From assembly GCA_026387965.1 (NCBI GenBank), contig JAPLKR010000109.1, positions 1 to 8,180 of the forward strand: DNA of 8,180 nt, written 5' to 3'. Source of the DNA: Fusobacteriota bacterium. GTDB taxonomy: Bacteria > Fusobacteriota > Fusobacteriia > JAPLKR01. Positions 5,888 to 8,180 of the stretch are shown here, piece after piece. The notes beneath the pieces are model-generated. The model searched no databases. It saw nothing but the letters and a program-made list of their open reading frames with translations, and was not told the DNA's origin. The first letter of the stretch is position 1, and every line of letters begins with the position of its first letter. Position numbers and translations under genes: made by a program.

Positions 5888-7057
5888 ATGACATTACAAG
5901 AGAGAGCATTAAAGCTACATGAGGATCACAAAGGCAAAATTGAGGTAATTTCAAAAGTAAGTTGTGCTAGCAAAGAGGACTTATCGCTTGCTTATAGTCC
6001 AGGGGTCGCTGAGCCTTGCGTAAAAATTTCTAAAAACAAAGATGATGTATACAAATATACAGCAAAAGGAAATATGATAGCTATTATTACAGATGGATCT
6101 GCAGTTTTAGGTCTTGGAAATATTGGACCTGAAGCAGCACTACCTGTTATGGAGGGAAAAGCCATTCTTTTCAAAACGTTTGCAAATGTTGATGCCTTCC
6201 CAATTTGCTTAGATACACAAGACACAGAGGAAATAATCAGAACGGCGAAGCTGATTGCCCCAGGATTTGGTGGAATTAACCTAGAGGATATCAGTGCACC
6301 GCGATGTTTTGAAATTGAGAAAAGACTTCAAGCTGAACTCAATATTCCAGTTTTTCATGATGACCAACACGGAACGGCTATTGTTACGTTAGCTGGACTA
6401 ATCAATGCATTAAAAGTAGTAAAAAAGTCTATTAGAGAACTGAAAATCATCATCAATGGTGGTGGAGCGGCAGGACAATCTATCGCTGATCTACTTCTTG
6501 AGTATGGTGCAAAAAATATCATCGTTTGCGATAGAGCAGGGGCAATATCCCGAGATAATCCTGCTTCTTGGAAAAAAGACAACCATGAGCCACTCTCTCA
6601 AAGAACCAACCCATACTCTGAAAATGGAAGTTTAGCAGATGTGTTCAAAAAAGCAGATGTATTTATTGGGGTATCTGGACCAAATATGGTAACAAAAGAG
6701 ATGGTTAAAACCATGGCAAGAGATCCCATTGTTTTTGCAATGGCTAATCCGACACCTGAGATAATGCCGGATATCGCAAAAGCAGGGGGCGCAAGAATTG
6801 TTGGAACAGGACGTTCGGATTTCCCTAACCAAGTAAATAATGTGCTAGCATTTCCAGGAATCTTTAGAGGGGCGCTAGATTCAAGAGCCACGGCGATTAC
6901 ACGCGAGATGTATGCTGCAGCTGCAGAGGCAATTGCAAACAGTATTCCAGAATCAGAGTTGAGAGATGATTATATTATTCCTAATCCTTTTGATAAAGCT
7001 GTCCCAAAGTTTGTTGCAGCAGCAATCGCTAAAGTGGTTGAAAAAAGCAGAAAATAG
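5888..7057 (+). CDS. Malic enzyme, short prokaryotic type (NAD(P)-dependent)
   Basis: The 389-residue protein is complete and of the usual short bacterial length, without the phosphotransacetylase-like C-terminus of MaeB. The ATG has AGGGGAG (5873-5879) 8 bases upstream. Catalytic residues are Y36 in LAYSPGVAEPC and K91 in MEGKAILFK; metal ligands are E133 and D134 (INLEDISAP) and D159 (FHDDQHGTA). The NAD(P)-binding domain carries GGGAAG (191-196) and D215 at the end of beta-2. Late motifs are AMANPTPEI and GTGRSDFPNQVNN. It catalyses oxidative decarboxylation of malate to pyruvate and CO2 in the cytoplasm. NAD preference is suggested, not proven, by D215. The 188-base upstream gap holds a hairpin leader and no convincing promoter; a terminator follows. 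The adjacent AEC carrier could supply malate. The family is certain, the cofactor not. Confidence 0.96.
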   Translation: MTLQERALKLHEDHKGKIEVISKVSCASKEDLSLAYSPGVAEPCVKISKNKDDVYKYTAKGNMIAIITDGSAVLGLGNIGPEAALPVMEGKAILFKTFANVDAFPICLDTQDTEEIIRTAKLIAPGFGGINLEDISAPRCFEIEKRLQAELNIPVFHDDQHGTAIVTLAGLINALKVVKKSIRELKIIINGGGAAGQSIADLLLEYGAKNIIVCDRAGAISRDNPASWKKDNHEPLSQRTNPYSENGSLADVFKKADVFIGVSGPNMVTKEMVKTMARDPIVFAMANPTPEIMPDIAKAGGARIVGTGRSDFPNQVNNVLAFPGIFRGALDSRATAITREMYAAAAEAIANSIPESELRDDYIIPNPFDKAVPKFVAAAIAKVVEKSRK

Positions 7058-7064
7058 TATTATG

Positions 7065-7088
7065 AGGTGGGCGAATAGCTCACCTTTT
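7065..7088 (+). terminator. Rho-independent terminator after malic enzyme
   Basis: AGGTGGGC (7065-7072) pairs with GCTCACCT (7078-7085) with one G-U pair and a GAATA loop, followed by a short T-run (to 7088). It lies 7 bases beyond the stop codon. The stem is strong, the U-tract short. Confidence 0.75.
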
Positions 7089-7245
7089 CTAATAAAACCA
7101 TTTGAACACGGATGTTTTCGACATACATGAAAAGAGCTGATTTTCACAGGTAGTAAAAGTACTATATGATAAGAATATGTTTAAATCTATGTGTATCTGA
7201 GTTTTTCAAATTTTTATACGCATGTTCTGAAGTTATCGAATTCAA

Positions 7246-7274
7246 TTGACACTTTTTAGCGTAAAGGATACAAT
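7246..7274 (+). promoter_or_regulatory. Near-consensus sigma-A promoter for topB
   Basis: A perfect TTGACA (7246-7251), exactly 17 bases of spacer, then TACAAT (7269-7274). Transcription should start about 7281, giving a short leader of roughly 25 bases before the ATG at 7306. It is the best promoter match in the window. Confidence 0.88.
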
Positions 7275-7305
7275 ATAGAAAATGCAAAAGTTAAGGAGCA
7301 TATGA

Positions 7306-8180
7306 ATGAAACTTGTCATTGCAGAGAAGCCCTCAATGGGAAAAACTCTCCAAAGTTGGCTTAAGAAAAATGGAATGGTTGAGTATAAAGTAACATGGCA
7401 ATTTGGCCATATGCTCCAACTTGTTGAACCAGAAGAGTATAATAAAAAATGGAAATATTGGTATATTGGAAATCTGCCCATTATTCCTGATAAGATGCGA
7501 ATGAAGATTATTGATGATAAAGGTATTCGTGATCAAGTAAAGCTTATTTCGAAGCTTATTGATGAGTGTGATGAAATTGTCCATGCAGGAGATCCCGATA
7601 GAGAGGGGCAACTTCTTGTGGATGAGCTTTTAGAGTATCTCGGCAATTCAAAACCCGTTAAAAGAATTTGGCTTGCGTCGCTTGATGATATCTCTATTAA
7701 ACGTGCATTTGATGATATAAAGGATAATAGTAATTTTTTTGGCTATAAAATGGCTGCTCAAACCCGAGGTGAAATTGATTGGTTGGTAGGAATGAATTAT
7801 ACGCGTGCGTTTACTCACACTTACAAGAAGCAAGGTAAACCTTTTGTTAGTATTGGGAGAGTTCAAACCCCAACACTAAAGTTGATAGTAGATAACCATT
7901 TTGAAATTGAAAATTTCACTTCGGTAAAGTTCTATTCTTTAAAAGGTCAATTTAAACTTGAAAATGACAATTTTCAAGAAGTATTAGAAGCGAATTTAAT
8001 TTTACCTAAAGATTTGGAAGTATTTCTAAATGAAGAGGGGCGACTTTTAGATAGAAGTGTTTTAGATCACATCTCAGAAAAAGTCAATGGAAAATTAGGG
8101 GAAGTGACCAACTTTGACAGAGCGAATAAAACAACCCCTCATCCATTAGGTTATAATCTCTCTTCACTCCAAGCTACAGC
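7306..8180 (+). CDS. topB: DNA topoisomerase III, N-terminal part (3' partial)
   Basis: The frame runs off the right edge, with 291 full codons seen. AAGGAG (7293-7298) lies 7 bases before the ATG at 7306; the ATG at 7302 is in another frame. The protein opens with the TOPRIM domain: MKLVIAEKPSMGK with catalytic E7, then WQFGHMLQLVEPEEY (31-45) and AGDPDREGQLLVDE (94-107) carrying the metal triad D96, D98, E100. Next come IWLASLDD (121-128), DWLVGMNYTRAFT (158-170) and IGRVQTPTL (183-191), all standard for bacterial type IA topoisomerase III. The visible part ends at LSSLQAT, just before the expected catalytic-tyrosine region, so the tyrosine and the C-terminal half cannot be checked. The enzyme relaxes and decatenates DNA through single-strand passage. 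Its own promoter separates it from malic enzyme. Chromosomal and plasmid/ICE copies exist; nothing here suggests a mobile element. Confidence 0.95.
   Translation, partial: MKLVIAEKPSMGKTLQSWLKKNGMVEYKVTWQFGHMLQLVEPEEYNKKWKYWYIGNLPIIPDKMRMKIIDDKGIRDQVKLISKLIDECDEIVHAGDPDREGQLLVDELLEYLGNSKPVKRIWLASLDDISIKRAFDDIKDNSNFFGYKMAAQTRGEIDWLVGMNYTRAFTHTYKKQGKPFVSIGRVQTPTLKLIVDNHFEIENFTSVKFYSLKGQFKLENDNFQEVLEANLILPKDLEVFLNEEGRLLDRSVLDHISEKVNGKLGEVTNFDRANKTTPHPLGYNLSSLQAT

Noticed and set aside
5992-6891. Several minus-strand open frames opposite the malic enzyme gene
   Set aside because: They are complements of a strongly conserved coding gene, have no binding sites and no recognisable protein features.
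7151-7164. Short inverted repeat TAGTA-AAAG-TACTA, and TGAAAA/TTTTCA at 7128-7146
   Set aside because: They are short AT-rich stems with no U-tract or context, expected by chance in this composition. The rest of 7089-7245 shows nothing I can support.
7166-7249. 27-codon plus-strand ORF before the topB promoter
   Set aside because: There is no ribosome binding site, its composition looks random, and its end runs into the -35 box.
7242-7866. Minus-strand open frames opposite topB
   Set aside because: They are shadows of the TOPRIM-domain coding sequence, without starts or promoters of their own.
1-8180. Mollicutes genetic code (TGA as Trp)
   Set aside because: Tryptophans are all TGG and no in-frame TGA occurs inside the real genes.
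1-8180. CRISPR array, insertion sequence, tRNA or rRNA
   Set aside because: No regularly spaced repeats, transposase-like frame, cloverleaf or rRNA-like stretch was seen on either strand.

Overview
The window is an AT-rich (about one-third GC by eye) chromosomal segment of a low-GC Gram-positive type bacterium (Bacillota; a Clostridia- or Bacilli-like host is a guess). The signs are strong AGGAGG-type ribosome binding sites, TTG and GTG starts, A/T-rich sigma-A-like promoters with a recurring TACAAT -10 box, and short Rho-independent terminators. TGA is used only as stop, so genetic code 11 fits and Mollicutes code 4 does not. I see no mobile element, CRISPR array, tRNA or rRNA.

Layout. (1) 1-795: 3' part of a Cof-type HAD phosphatase, its first codons cut by the window edge. 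It converges on (2) 838-1185, minus strand, a two-helix membrane protein; one hairpin at 794-822 can terminate both. (3) 1262-1972: a TVP38/TMEM64 (VTT domain) membrane protein, divergent from gene 2. (4) 2045-3642: a tight two-gene unit made of a divergent DUF4269-like protein and a DUF6765-like putative metal-binding protein, behind an extended -10 promoter and a small palindrome. (5) 3730-4017: a small charged helical protein with its own promoter and terminator. (6) 4106-5699: an AEC-family transporter 16 bases upstream of a transaldolase-like aldolase. (7) 5888-7057: a short-type malic enzyme behind a 188-base leader that folds into a strong composite hairpin. (8) 7306 to the end: the N-terminal part of DNA topoisomerase III (topB) behind a near-consensus promoter.

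How the genes fit together. The clearest metabolic theme is 4106-7057. AEC carriers include malate/organic-acid permeases, and malic enzyme turns malate into pyruvate and CO2, so carrier plus enzyme could form a small malate-use module, with transaldolase supplying pentose-phosphate flux. This is inferred from order only. The least understood parts are the DUF4269-like/DUF6765 pair, the small helical gene, and the structured leader before the malic enzyme. I found no convincing new defence or mobile system; those three places are where undescribed biology is most likely.
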